Counted from the first letter of the stretch, positions 1-7,745 are shown. The stretch: 33,290 nucleotides of DNA from Lachnospiraceae bacterium UBA7182 (GCA_002491115.1 DKVI01000078.1:1-33290); one strand, 5' to 3'. The notes: generated by a model from the sequence alone, not told the origin. Numbers and translations are program-made.

Positions 1-7
1 AAATTTT

Positions 8-154
8 TTATGCGTCAGTGCTGATCATGCGCAGACTGTTGTTTTCCAGGTTCATTTTTGTGAAAAACCAGATCATGGACATGATAATGCAGAGCATAAT
101 CGTAAGAATGCTCATGGTGATCCATATAAATTTATTGCGGAGTTTCTTTGTCAT
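8..154 (-). pseudogene. Truncated sensor histidine kinase, N-terminus only
   Basis: The frame opens with an ATG at 154, overlapping the response regulator stop by 23 bp, which is the usual arrangement for a regulator-kinase operon. It encodes 48 residues: a basic start (MTKKLRNKF), one hydrophobic segment at about residues 10-31, then the beginning of an extracellular loop (KMNLENNSLR). A TAA at 8-10 ends it, so no HisKA or HATPase domain can follow in this frame. Sensor kinases of this type normally run to 350-500 residues. Either the gene is broken here by a frameshift or deletion, or the frame resumes outside the window. The kinase identity is inferred from position and topology only. Confidence 0.5.
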
Positions 155-824
155 GACTGTCTGCCTCCAGGTGGTATCCCATTCTGCGAATGGCCTCAAT
201 CCGGATATCGGAACCGATGCTGGCCAGTTTCTTGCGCAGAAATCCCACATAAACTTCCACATGATTTTCCACTGCGTCCGAATCATACCCCCATACTTTT
301 GCGAGGATGGTTTCTTTGGAAAGATTGCGGCTGCCGGACTGCAGAAGAAGGCGCATGATATCAAATTCCTTTGCAGACAGGCGGACGGTGCCGGTGCCGC
401 AGATCAGTAAGCCGGAAGAAAGGTCCAGGGAAGTGTTGCCGTAAGTGAGTTCATCCACCTGCGTGCCCTGGCGGCGCAGAAGGGCATGGATGCAGGCTAA
501 AAGTTCCCTTGTATCAAAGGGTTTGGTCAGATAATAATCGACGCCCGCGTTCAGGCCGGTGATCCGGTCCTCCAGTTCCGATTTTGCGGTCAGCATAAGG
601 ATCGGCGTCCCGCATTTTTCCGAGCGGACCTTCCTGGCCACTTCATAGCCGTTCATTCCCGGCATCATCACATCCAGAATCAAAAGGTCATAAATCCCCA
701 GTTCCGCATATTCTTTACCCGTTTCCCCGTCATACGCAACTTCAACGTCAAATCCTTTTCCGCTCAACAGTCTCTGAAGGGAATCCGCCAGCAGTTTTTC
801 GTCTTCAATCACAAGTATTCTCAT
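132..824 (-). CDS. OmpR/PhoB-family response regulator
   Basis: A 230-residue two-component regulator. The receiver domain (about 1-115) has the acidic pair D8/E9, phospho-acceptor D51 in LLILDVMMPG and the conserved lysine K101 in YYLTKPFD. A winged-helix DNA-binding domain (about 130-225) follows, with the family signature near AKEFDIMRLLL and a terminal RMGYHLE. The start is supported by AGGGAG nine bases upstream of the ATG. The partner kinase overlaps its 3' end but stops after 48 codons, so in this strain the regulator may be an orphan or be phosphorylated by another kinase. The broken ABC transporter genes diverge from it and may once have been its targets. Confidence 0.92.
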   Translation of the reverse strand: MRILVIEDEKLLADSLQRLLSGKGFDVEVAYDGETGKEYAELGIYDLLILDVMMPGMNGYEVARKVRSEKCGTPILMLTAKSELEDRITGLNAGVDYYLTKPFDTRELLACIHALLRRQGTQVDELTYGNTSLDLSSGLLICGTGTVRLSAKEFDIMRLLLQSGSRNLSKETILAKVWGYDSDAVENHVEVYVGFLRKKLASIGSDIRIEAIRRMGYHLEADSHDKETPQ

Positions 825-847
825 TATGCATTCTCCCTGTCTTTTTT

Positions 848-876
848 ATTATAGTACACGCCTATGTTGAAAGGAA
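848..876 (-). promoter_or_regulatory. Probable promoter of the response regulator
   Basis: On the minus strand a perfect TATAAT (848-853) lies 24 bp before the start codon. The best -35 at 17 bp spacing is a weak TTCCTT (871-876). The interval up to 900 also contains a small dyad (CTGAAA...TTTCAG) that could be an operator. Confidence 0.45.
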
Positions 877-956
877 GCTGAAATCACAGCTTTTTCAGTA
901 TGGTTTCAGCAACCGGTGTTAGGATGGAGGGCAGAACACAAGACAGGAGGATCAAA

Positions 957-1226
957 ATGATAACCGTTGAGCATTTGACAAAGCGTTACGGAGAATTTAC
1001 GGCTGTGGATGATCTGTCCTTTGAGATAGAGGAAGGGCATATATACGGCTTCCTGGGCCCAAACGGGGCGGGAAAATCGACCACTATGAACATCATGACC
1101 GGATGTCTGTCCGCCACGGAAGGCAGGGTAAAGATCGAAGGATATGATATTTTTGAGGAGCCTGATAAAGCCAAAAGACTGCTGGGATACCTTCCGGAAC
1201 AGCCGCCGCTGTATTGCGATCGTTGA
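957..1226 (+). pseudogene. ABC transporter ATP-binding protein, truncated after Walker A
   Basis: The ATG at 957 follows AGGAGG by 6 bp. The 89 codons match the N-terminus of an ABC-2-type exporter ATPase: MITVEHLTKRYGEFTAVDDL, Walker A GPNGAGKSTT at about residues 37-46, then the usual LLGYLPEQPPLY segment. At that point intact family members continue for another 150-220 residues with the signature motif and Walker B. Here the frame ends at CDR and a TGA, and the bases from about 1213 read in another frame as an unrelated C-terminus. The protein lacks signature, Walker B and H-loop and cannot hydrolyse ATP. It is a remnant of an exporter operon after an internal deletion. Confidence 0.8.
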
Positions 1227-1305
1227 CGGAAAGACGGCAGCGCTTGTGGAAAGAGCCAGTGTGGTTGACCTGATCGAGGCGGTCAACCGTATCATCCTGA
1301 AATAA
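1213..1305 (+). pseudogene. C-terminal remnant of a deleted downstream gene
   Basis: From about 1213 a frame different from the ABC ATPase reads IAIVDGKTAALVERASVV, then DLIEAVNRIILK and a TAA at 1303-1305. It looks like an authentic protein end, with amphipathic helix composition and coding-type codons, but it has no start of its own. It probably belonged to the last gene of the ABC operon and was joined to the ATPase by a deletion that removed everything between. I cannot name the family. Confidence 0.45.
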
Positions 1306-1311
1306 ACCAGT

Positions 1312-1339
1312 GACGGGGAATAGTACAGATTTCCCCGTC
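1312..1339 (+). repeat. Inverted repeat after the ABC remnant
   Basis: GACGGGGAA (1312-1320) and TTCCCCGTC (1331-1339) form a perfect 9-bp stem with a 10-base loop. No T-run follows, so it is not a classical intrinsic terminator, although it sits where the lost operon ended and may be what remains of one. Confidence 0.5.
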
Positions 1340-1364
1340 GGCCCGGAGGAAAGATATTCTGAAT

Positions 1365-1565
1365 ATGAATCGAAAAAATATATCTAAAGTGGCAGCAGAC
1401 ATCATGCAGACCCATTATAATATTTTAAAGCAACAACAATGCGCATTGAATATGCAGATCAGGCTGGCAATGCAGACTTATGATACGGATACGAAGGTAA
1501 GGCTGGAAAAAGAACTGGATGAGATTAACCGGCAGCTTAAAAGCCCGTGTATTGACGAAAGATAA
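1365..1565 (+). CDS. Small helical hypothetical protein
   Basis: A 66-residue ORF starting MNRKNISKVAADIMQTHY. It is entirely polar or helical, with a charged C-terminal coiled-coil-like stretch (RLEKELDEINRQL). GGAGGA lies about 14 bp before the ATG, rather far. I do not recognise the family. A strong promoter for the next gene overlaps its last codons. It could be a real small protein or a fragment left by the neighbouring deletion. Confidence 0.45.
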   Translation: MNRKNISKVAADIMQTHYNILKQQQCALNMQIRLAMQTYDTDTKVRLEKELDEINRQLKSPCIDER

Positions 1566-1580
1566 TACAAGGACTATAAT
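1552..1580 (+). promoter_or_regulatory. Sigma-A promoter for the MATE gene
   Basis: TTGACG (1552-1557), a 17-bp spacer and TATAAT (1575-1580) form a near-consensus promoter. It overlaps the 3' end of the 66-residue ORF and should start transcripts about 35 bp before the MATE start codon. Confidence 0.8.
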
Positions 1581-1622
1581 CCCATGTGATATCCTTAGAA
1601 CAGAAGATGAGAGGTGTCATTC

Positions 1623-2996
1623 ATGGAAGCGGCAGAGCTATTCAGAAGAGAAAAAATCAGTAAAATTTTATGCAGATTAGCGCCGCCTGTTATGCTGGCG
1701 CAGTTAATCCAGGCACTTTACAATATCATTGACAGCCTGTTTGTAGGCAGGTACTCCGATGCGGGTCTTACCGCGCTTTCGATCATTTATCCGATGCAGC
1801 TTTTGATGATTGCGCTGGCGGTGGGAACCGGAGTGGGCATCAATACCGTGATGGCAGCAAAACTCGGTGTGGGAGACAGGAAAGAAGCGGATGAATATGC
1901 CGGGACCGGTACGCCTCTGGCGGCCGTTATGTGGCTTTTATTCGCTGCTGTCTGCTGGTGTATTATGCCCGCCTATGCCAGAATGTCCACAGGCTCGGAG
2001 ATTGTCATACAGGAAGTAATTGTCTACGGCAGGATTGTATGTGTGTTCAGCTTCGGCCTGTTTTTTGAGAGCATATGGACGAAAGTCCTCCAGGCGAACG
2101 GCGATATGAAAACGCCCATGCTGGCGCAGATTACAGGGGCTTTGGTCAATATGAGCCTGGACCCGTTATTGATCTTCGGCATGTTTGGTTTCCCGAAACT
2201 GGGTGTTGCCGGCGCGGCTGTGGCCACCGTAGCCGGGCAGATGATAGCGGCGCTTATTGTATTTGGAAAAGGTTTTAGGCGATCTCCTGCAAAAGAAGTC
2301 TATCCGCGGTACATTGCGAAGATATTCTGTGTAGGCATTCCCAACATCCTGATGCAGTCGGCCTATACTTTTTACATACTGGGGCTGAATCTGATTCTGT
2401 CCACTTTTTCCGACCAGGCCGTCACGGCGCTGGGGCTGTATTACAAGTGGCAGACATTTTTCTTTATCCCTCTGGGAGCCATGCAGACTTGTATTGTCCC
2501 TGTTGTCAGCTTTAATTACGCGGCGGGAAACATAGAACGCTGTCGGAGGACCCTGGCAGCCGCAGTCGGTTTCGGGCTTGCGCTCATGGCTGTGGGGACG
2601 CTTTGTTTTGTGTCGGTTCCCGCGCAAATGCTGCATGTGTTTACTTCGGACGCCCGCGTCATTGAGATCGGACGTATTGGTTTTCGTTTTGTGGGAGTCA
2701 GTTTTATTCCCATGGTAACCTCGCTGACTTTCCCGGTGTTTTTCCAGGCGGTAGGTTTAAGCCTGAAAAGTTCCTTACTGACCGTGATCCGTACGATGGT
2801 GCTGTTTGTACCGCTGGGTTTTCTGTTTTCCCGTTTTGGCGTGAACTGGTTCTGGATGACCTTTCCGGTGACAGAAGTAATTACCAGCCTGGTTGGATTT
2901 ATTTTCTATCGACAGTTTCTTGCAGGCGGTTATCCCCAAAAAGGAAGGACGAAAGCAGGAAACTCCGGGGCGGGGCAGATGACCGGACCGGAATGA
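1623..2996 (+). CDS. MATE-family multidrug/Na+ antiporter
   Basis: A membrane protein of about 457 residues in the MATE superfamily, which exports cationic drugs or metabolites using a Na+ or H+ gradient. About twelve hydrophobic segments are visible, in two repeated halves. Each half opens with a family-like block: LAPPVMLAQLIQALYNIIDS near the start, and GIPNILMQSAYTFYILGLN at about residues 238-256. I chose the ATG at 1623 because GAGAGGTG lies 6 bp upstream; an in-frame GTG at 1614 overlaps that ribosome binding site. An AraC-GNAT regulator and a second MATE gene follow. Substrate is unknown. Confidence 0.92.
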   Translation: MEAAELFRREKISKILCRLAPPVMLAQLIQALYNIIDSLFVGRYSDAGLTALSIIYPMQLLMIALAVGTGVGINTVMAAKLGVGDRKEADEYAGTGTPLAAVMWLLFAAVCWCIMPAYARMSTGSEIVIQEVIVYGRIVCVFSFGLFFESIWTKVLQANGDMKTPMLAQITGALVNMSLDPLLIFGMFGFPKLGVAGAAVATVAGQMIAALIVFGKGFRRSPAKEVYPRYIAKIFCVGIPNILMQSAYTFYILGLNLILSTFSDQAVTALGLYYKWQTFFFIPLGAMQTCIVPVVSFNYAAGNIERCRRTLAAAVGFGLALMAVGTLCFVSVPAQMLHVFTSDARVIEIGRIGFRFVGVSFIPMVTSLTFPVFFQAVGLSLKSSLLTVIRTMVLFVPLGFLFSRFGVNWFWMTFPVTEVITSLVGFIFYRQFLAGGYPQKGRTKAGNSGAGQMTGPE

Positions 2997-3045
2997 AAAC
3001 TTTGGGAAAGGCAGCAAGAATCATGAAAAGGCGATCCGGGGATGC

Positions 3046-3054
3046 TGCTATAAT
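3046..3054 (+). promoter_or_regulatory. Extended -10 promoter of the AraC-GNAT gene
   Basis: TGCTATAAT is an extended -10 element with a perfect TATAAT. No good -35 is visible, which is normal for this promoter class. It lies 23 bp before the start codon, so the regulator can be transcribed independently of the first MATE gene. Confidence 0.65.
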
Positions 3055-3077
3055 AGGCAGCGAAAGGGGGTCTTTGC

Positions 3078-3917
3078 ATGATCGATCCGGTCATAGACGC
3101 AGTTGCGTATATAGAGGCGCATGTAAACGAAAAACTGAACCTGGAGACGGTGGCAGAGGCAGTGCATTATTCCAAATATCATCTGCATCATATGTTTACG
3201 TCTGCTGTGGGGATGACGCTCCATGACTATATCCGGCGCAGACAGTTGACGGAGGCGGCAAAGCTTCTGGTATTTTCGGCCCGGCCGATCCTGGATATTG
3301 CCCTTGCCGCAGGATATGAAAGCCAGCAGGCTTTTACCGACATATTTAAATCCATGTATAAGCAGACGCCGCTGGCATACAGGGAAAATGAGACATTTTA
3401 CCCGTTACAGTCCGCGTTTACGCTGCATCAGGCGCCGTCCGCGCCCGATGACATGGTTATGAAAGTCACTTATGCCGGCAGGGAGGACATTCCTGACTGG
3501 ATGGCCCTTACCGCCCTGGTGATTGACGGGTTTCCCTGTTTCGATGAAGAGAAGCACCGGAAACGGCTTATAAAATATGTGGAACAAAGACAGGCGCTTA
3601 TGATACGCGACCGGAAGCTTTTGGTGGGCGCAGCCGCCTGGTCCGGCCGGACAGGGCACATCGATTTTCTGGGCGTGCATCCGCAGTATCGAAGACATGG
3701 GATCGCGAAGGCGTTTCTGGATTTTATTCTGCAAAATCTGTCTTCGGGAGAGACCATCAGCATTACAACTTTCCGGGAAGGCGATAAAGCCGATACCGGC
3801 CAGCGAGCGGCCTGCCGGCGTCTTGGATTTGCAGAGGCGGAACTTCTGACGGAGTTTGGCTATCCGACCCAGCGGATGATATTACAGAAGGCACAGGAGG
3901 AAACTTCCGATGCATGA
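3078..3917 (+). CDS. AraC-type regulator fused to a GNAT acetyltransferase
   Basis: 279 residues. The first ~100 form an AraC/XylS DNA-binding domain with two helix-turn-helix units, the second containing ILDIALAAGYESQQAFTDIF and the typical FKSMYKQTPLAYR. After a linker, residues ~127-275 form a GNAT domain with the acetyl-CoA-binding signature in GVHPQYRRHGIAKAFLDFI. AraC proteins usually carry a ligand-binding domain; an acetyltransferase in that place suggests the ligand is acetyl-CoA or an acetylatable compound, possibly one the adjacent pumps export. GGGGG precedes the ATG by 7-8 bp. The stop overlaps the next MATE start by 8 bp, so the two are translationally coupled. Confidence 0.9.
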   Translation: MIDPVIDAVAYIEAHVNEKLNLETVAEAVHYSKYHLHHMFTSAVGMTLHDYIRRRQLTEAAKLLVFSARPILDIALAAGYESQQAFTDIFKSMYKQTPLAYRENETFYPLQSAFTLHQAPSAPDDMVMKVTYAGREDIPDWMALTALVIDGFPCFDEEKHRKRLIKYVEQRQALMIRDRKLLVGAAAWSGRTGHIDFLGVHPQYRRHGIAKAFLDFILQNLSSGETISITTFREGDKADTGQRAACRRLGFAEAELLTEFGYPTQRMILQKAQEETSDA

Positions 3918-5235
3918 TCATACGCTGGATCAAAACTGGAACGGGGCGTCCCTTCTGGGGTTTGCGCTTCCAACCATCCTGATGATGCTTTTTATGGGGC
4001 TGTATACGGTGGTTGATACGGTCTTTGTGGCCAGGTATGTCAATACGGACGCGCTTTCTGCCGTGAATATTGTGTGTCCGGTCATCAATCTCACCGTAGG
4101 CCTTGGAACGATGATCGCGGCCGGCGGAAATGCCGTCATCTCCCGGAAAATGGGAGCTGGGCAAACACAGGAGGCAAAAGAAGACTTTACTTTGCTTACC
4201 CTGGCGGCAGCGGCGGTCGGGTGTCTGATCCTGGCGGCGGGCATGATCTGGATAGATGAAGTGACAGAGGCCCTGGGCGCCAGTGGGCGTCTGTTCCCCT
4301 ATTGTAAAGACTATCTGGGGACGCTGCTTTTATTTATCCCTGCCAACATGGTACAGACTGTCTTTGCCAACCTGTTTGTGACAGCCGGAAGACCGGGAAT
4401 GGGCCTGTGGCTGTCTGTGCTGTCCGGCCTTATGAACGTGGCGCTGGATTATGTGTTTATTGTTTTGTGCGGCCTTGGCATCCGCGGCGCGGCCCTGGGG
4501 ACAGGTTTTGGGTATCTGCTCCCGGCTGTCTGGGGGACCCTGTTTTTTAGCCGGAGTAAGGGCGCGCTTATCTTTACCCGGCCGAAGTGGAAGAAGGATG
4601 TGCTGCTGGAAAGCTGTCTGAACGGCTCTTCTGAGATGGTGAGCCAGTTGGCGGCGGCCGTTACAACTTTTCTGTTTAATCTTACCATGATGGGGCTGGC
4701 AGGGGAGGACGGCGTGGCGGCCGTTACGATCATGATTTATGCGCAGTTTTTACTGAATACCCTGTATATTGGCTTTTCCATGGGTGTTGCGCCGGTGATC
4801 GGCTTTAACTACGGAAAAAAAGACAATATCCGGCAGAAGAAAGTGATTCGGATCTGTCTCTGCTTTGTGATGGCGGCCTCAATGCTTCTGACTATGGTCT
4901 CCTGGCTGGGCGGCCCTTATATTGTGGGGCTGTTTGCGCCGGGGACCTCAGAAGTCAACCGGCTGGCAGCGGCCGGGTGTCCGGTCTTTTCTTTCGGATT
5001 TTTATTCTGCGGCCTGAATATCTTTATTTCCTCCATGTTTACTGCTCTGTCGAAGGGGAAAGTGTCGGCGGCTCTTTCGTTTCTGAGAACATTTGTGCTG
5101 CTGGCGGGAGGCATCGTATGGCTGCCGCGGATTTTTGGAATCACCGGTGTGTGGCTGGCCGTGCCGGCCGCAGAAGGAGTGATGTGCCTGATCTCAGGGA
5201 TATGCCTTACAGGGTACTGGAAAATATTAACGTGA
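3910..5235 (+). CDS. Second MATE-family efflux transporter
   Basis: 441 residues with about twelve transmembrane segments. The MATE pattern is clear in LGFALPTILMMLFMGLYTVV near the N-terminus and in the second-half repeat starting near SSEMVSQLAAAVTTFLFNLT. It is distinct in sequence from the first MATE protein in this window. AGGAGG lies 8 bp before the ATG, and the gene overlaps the AraC-GNAT gene by 8 bp, so the regulator and this pump form one unit. Its last five codons and stop lie inside the first copy of a 37-bp direct repeat (5218-5254), beyond which base composition drops sharply in GC. Confidence 0.93.
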   Translation: MHDHTLDQNWNGASLLGFALPTILMMLFMGLYTVVDTVFVARYVNTDALSAVNIVCPVINLTVGLGTMIAAGGNAVISRKMGAGQTQEAKEDFTLLTLAAAAVGCLILAAGMIWIDEVTEALGASGRLFPYCKDYLGTLLLFIPANMVQTVFANLFVTAGRPGMGLWLSVLSGLMNVALDYVFIVLCGLGIRGAALGTGFGYLLPAVWGTLFFSRSKGALIFTRPKWKKDVLLESCLNGSSEMVSQLAAAVTTFLFNLTMMGLAGEDGVAAVTIMIYAQFLLNTLYIGFSMGVAPVIGFNYGKKDNIRQKKVIRICLCFVMAASMLLTMVSWLGGPYIVGLFAPGTSEVNRLAAAGCPVFSFGFLFCGLNIFISSMFTALSKGKVSAALSFLRTFVLLAGGIVWLPRIFGITGVWLAVPAAEGVMCLISGICLTGYWKILT

Positions 5236-5254
5236 TATTCGTTTACACTTGTAT
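5218..5254 (+). repeat. 37-bp direct repeat, copy 1, with TACAnnTGTA box
   Basis: This segment matches 7709-7745 at 35 of 37 positions. It covers the final codons and stop of the second MATE gene and contains TACACTTGTA (5244-5253), a TACAnnTGTA palindrome of the type bound by BlaI/MecI/CopY-family repressors. In this copy TTTACA has no -10 at the right distance. Confidence 0.85.
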
Positions 5255-5491
5255 GTAAAAACTGCGTCACAGTCTTGATAGACCATCGTACAGCGATTTT
5301 GTTCAATTCCTGTTTGTCGGGAAAAACCAAGACAGAAAGATGATATAAAATTGAATACCGTTTACCTTTGGGTAACTGATTATCTTGACAGACAATCAGC
5401 TACCTTTTTAATTTGCATTTAGAAAAGCCATAATTTTTGTAACGAATTATAAATTAATGTGATATAAAGGGTAGAGGAGGTGTGCTAAGGA
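5236..5491 (+). other. AT-rich gap upstream of the ECF sigma gene
   Basis: This 256-bp stretch holds no gene. A sigma-A candidate is TTGACA (5385-5390) with TTTAAT (5407-5412) at 16 bp. A short dyad (TTTACCtttgGGTAA) lies at 5361-5375. TGTAAC at about 5439 resembles an ECF -35 but no matching -10 was found. The ribosome binding site AGAGGAGG closes the gap, 12-13 bp before the sigma start. Confidence 0.4.
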
Positions 5492-5989
5492 ATGGATTGC
5501 TCAGATATGGAAATTGTCTATCAGAAGTATTCCAGATTAGTTTATGGATTTTTATATTCCCATACGCATAATGCCGAATGGTCAGAGGAAATGACACAAG
5601 AAACTTTTTTGAAGGCAAGTATGTCTATTTCACGTTATGATGCTTCTTGTAAACTGTCTGTATGGCTTTGTCAGATTGCAAAGCATATATTATGGCAGGA
5701 ACTTCGGAAAAAGAATCGTTTTAAAATGGTGGAACTTACCGATGATCTTCCAGATGTTTCAATATCGGAAGGGGAAACTTTTGTCATTCGGCAGGAAAAT
5801 AAGATAGAGCTTTATCAGGCAATTCACCTTCTGCCAGAACAGGAGAGAGAAGTTGTATTGTATCGTATAAGTGGGGAATTGTCTTTCCGCGAAATCGGGG
5901 AAATAATGGGAAAAAGTGAAAACTGGTGCAGGACTGTTTTTTTTCGTGCCAAACAAAAAATCAGAAAGGAGATCAGTCGGAATGATTGA
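5492..5989 (+). CDS. ECF-type RNA polymerase sigma factor
   Basis: 165 residues, the usual ECF length. Region 2 (about 8-70) includes YQKYSRLVYGFLYSHT and the core-binding stretch SEEMTQETFLKA. Region 4 (about 108-160) includes LLPEQEREVVLYRISGELSF and a helix-turn-helix ending in RAKQKIRKEI. It should direct RNA polymerase to a small set of extracytoplasmic stress promoters. The downstream gene overlaps it by 8 bp and encodes a zinc-finger anti-sigma factor, the standard partner. Codon use is AT-rich compared with the MATE genes before it, suggesting transfer of the cassette. Confidence 0.93.
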   Translation: MDCSDMEIVYQKYSRLVYGFLYSHTHNAEWSEEMTQETFLKASMSISRYDASCKLSVWLCQIAKHILWQELRKKNRFKMVELTDDLPDVSISEGETFVIRQENKIELYQAIHLLPEQEREVVLYRISGELSFREIGEIMGKSENWCRTVFFRAKQKIRKEISRND

Positions 5990-7019
5990 GAAATATAATT
6001 GTGATGTGATACGGGATCTTCTTCCCGGCTACATTGACAACATTTTAAGTGACACAGGAAGGGGACTGGTGAAAAATCATTTAGGGGAATGTGAGGAATG
6101 CCATAAAATTTATACAGAAATGGAGGAAGGCATCGGAAAAGATGATTTATCTGACCATGATACTATTGTAGTTGACGCACTAAAAAAAATACGAAGGCGC
6201 ATGAATCGCCTGAAAATAACCATAGGAATACTGGCAGGTATTCTGTTTACATTCTTGTTATTTGCTGCCCTTAAAATTTATGTGATTGGTACGCCGCTTG
6301 GAACAGGATATATGTCCATATTAGACACTGCATATGACGAAGAAACGGGGCAGCTTACTGTAAACGGAAAAATAAATTTGTATTCATTCCACGTCAGTAA
6401 AGTGGTGTGGGAAGAAGATAAGAATGATCAAAATATTGTGAATGTGATCGTTTATTATGCGGAAACAATTCCCTTTGCAAAAGATAAGACTGATTTTTCT
6501 ATTGTAATCCCTAATATAAAAGGGAAAAAGGTTTATCTTGCCTGCCCAGAATATGACCGAATGGAAATATATGACTGGCGGACGCATCACTATGAGGAAG
6601 TAGAATATTTGAAAAAAGAAATATACAACAAAATACCAGAACTTAACGAAAAGACAGACGCTTTAAATTGTATGCAGGGGATAACAACCGTAGAAGGCAT
6701 AGAGGGAATCAGTTTCTATGTGGATTTTATATATGGGAAAGACGCATCTTACTGGTGGTTTAATGGTATGTTAACAACGGACGGAGAATTTGTACCGGCA
6801 GATTTTGAAATATGGATTTCTCTTAAAGAACCCTATAAAATTCTTATCTATGATTATCAGACAGGTGAATATATTGATGATTTTTCTATTATATCAAACA
6901 GAAGGGCGGGAAGAGCCTTGAGAGGGAGCTTCAGAACAAGAGCCGACAGTACAACAGGCAACAAAACAGAACTAAGCGGAGGAAGGAAGAAATTTAATGA
7001 AAATCTGATAGAAATATGA
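5982..7019 (+). CDS. Membrane anti-sigma factor with zf-HC2 domain
   Basis: 345 residues from the ATG at 5982, which overlaps the sigma gene by 8 bp; a ribosome binding site (AAAGGAG) lies about 8-9 bp upstream. Residues 1-45 form a zinc-binding anti-sigma domain with H33, C37 and C40 (Hx3Cx2C) after CDVIRDLLPGYIDN. A single transmembrane helix spans about 77-97, and the remaining ~245 residues form an extracellular sensor domain of no family I recognise. Presumably it holds the ECF sigma at the membrane until a signal arrives. The last ~40 residues (from RRAGRALRG) are low-complexity and unlike the rest; another frame over the same bases reads as a plausible protein end, so the 3' end may be rearranged. 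Confidence 0.88.
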   Translation: MIEKYNCDVIRDLLPGYIDNILSDTGRGLVKNHLGECEECHKIYTEMEEGIGKDDLSDHDTIVVDALKKIRRRMNRLKITIGILAGILFTFLLFAALKIYVIGTPLGTGYMSILDTAYDEETGQLTVNGKINLYSFHVSKVVWEEDKNDQNIVNVIVYYAETIPFAKDKTDFSIVIPNIKGKKVYLACPEYDRMEIYDWRTHHYEEVEYLKKEIYNKIPELNEKTDALNCMQGITTVEGIEGISFYVDFIYGKDASYWWFNGMLTTDGEFVPADFEIWISLKEPYKILIYDYQTGEYIDDFSIISNRRAGRALRGSFRTRADSTTGNKTELSGGRKKFNENLIEI

Positions 7020-7079
7020 ACGTGATTGTGGTATTCTGTTGATGATATGAATCAGAATTTGATAGGGGGAGTATATCGA

Positions 7080-7634
7080 ATGAAATTAACACCAATCACA
7101 ACAATGATCATGTGTGTACTATTGCTTTCTTCGTGCGGACAGGAGCAGAACTTGCAGGCGGGATCATCTCCGAACGCACAGAGCGGCAGACTACAAACTT
7201 CAGAACAGGCAAGTTTTTCTTTTGAGGGAACTGTATTTCATTATGGGACTCATGACTACGATGTTTCCTCCAGGAATCAATCAATAAACAGCATTTTATC
7301 TGCAATTCCTGTAGGGCAGAAAATCGTTATTGAGTGCCATGTCGGACCAAAGAATGGCGTTTATTGTATTTTTGATACGGAAAGTGAGTCCTTTGATGAC
7401 GATATCATAGGAAACAATTTAATCTGGCACAGCGATGATATAGCCACATCAGTGTATTCATTCTGGTCGGAAGTCCATACATATGATGGAGGTATCATTA
7501 AAACATATGATCTTGCGGAAGATGCGCTCATCTACGATTTGAAGTTTTCTGATGACTGCACAAAGATTGATGTAACCATTATGCATGATGATGGCACAGA
7601 CGAAACGGATACGATTGCATTGCCGAGCAAATAA
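7080..7634 (+). CDS. Lipoprotein of the ECF sigma cassette
   Basis: 184 residues. The signal peptide ends in the lipobox LLSSC with the lipidated cysteine at position 19, followed by a Gln/Ser-rich linker and a compact domain of about 140 residues without a family I recognise. I chose the ATG at 7080 because AGGGGGA lies about 9 bp upstream and the signal peptide then has normal length. It is the third gene of the sigma/anti-sigma cassette and is likely an extracellular sensor or target of that regulon. It shares the low GC of its two neighbours, and a strong terminator follows. Confidence 0.8.
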   Translation: MKLTPITTMIMCVLLLSSCGQEQNLQAGSSPNAQSGRLQTSEQASFSFEGTVFHYGTHDYDVSSRNQSINSILSAIPVGQKIVIECHVGPKNGVYCIFDTESESFDDDIIGNNLIWHSDDIATSVYSFWSEVHTYDGGIIKTYDLAEDALIYDLKFSDDCTKIDVTIMHDDGTDETDTIALPSK

Positions 7635-7673
7635 AGACAAGATCCCATAACTGAATAAGTAACACAGCGTCAG

Positions 7674-7709
7674 AGTGCATAGAACACAAGTCTATGCACT
7701 TTATTTTTT
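7674..7709 (+). terminator. Intrinsic terminator of the ECF cassette
   Basis: AGTGCATAGA (7674-7683) and TCTATGCACT (7691-7700) form a perfect 10-bp stem with a 7-base loop, followed by TTATTTTTT. The second 37-bp repeat begins at the last base of this T-run. Confidence 0.92.
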
Positions 7710-7745
7710 GGAAAATATTAATGTGATATTCGTTTACACCTGTAT
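7709..7745 (+). repeat. 37-bp direct repeat, copy 2, with TACAnnTGTA box
   Basis: Second copy of the repeat at 5218-5254, with two mismatches. It contains TACACCTGTA (7735-7744), which overlaps the -35 element of the promoter for the next gene. The two copies bracket the ECF sigma cassette exactly, 2,491 bp apart start to start. Confidence 0.85.

Noticed and set aside
5218..7745. Classical transposon with target-site duplication
   Set aside because: 37 bp is too long for a usual target duplication, no terminal inverted repeats were seen, and there is no transposase or recombinase between the repeats.
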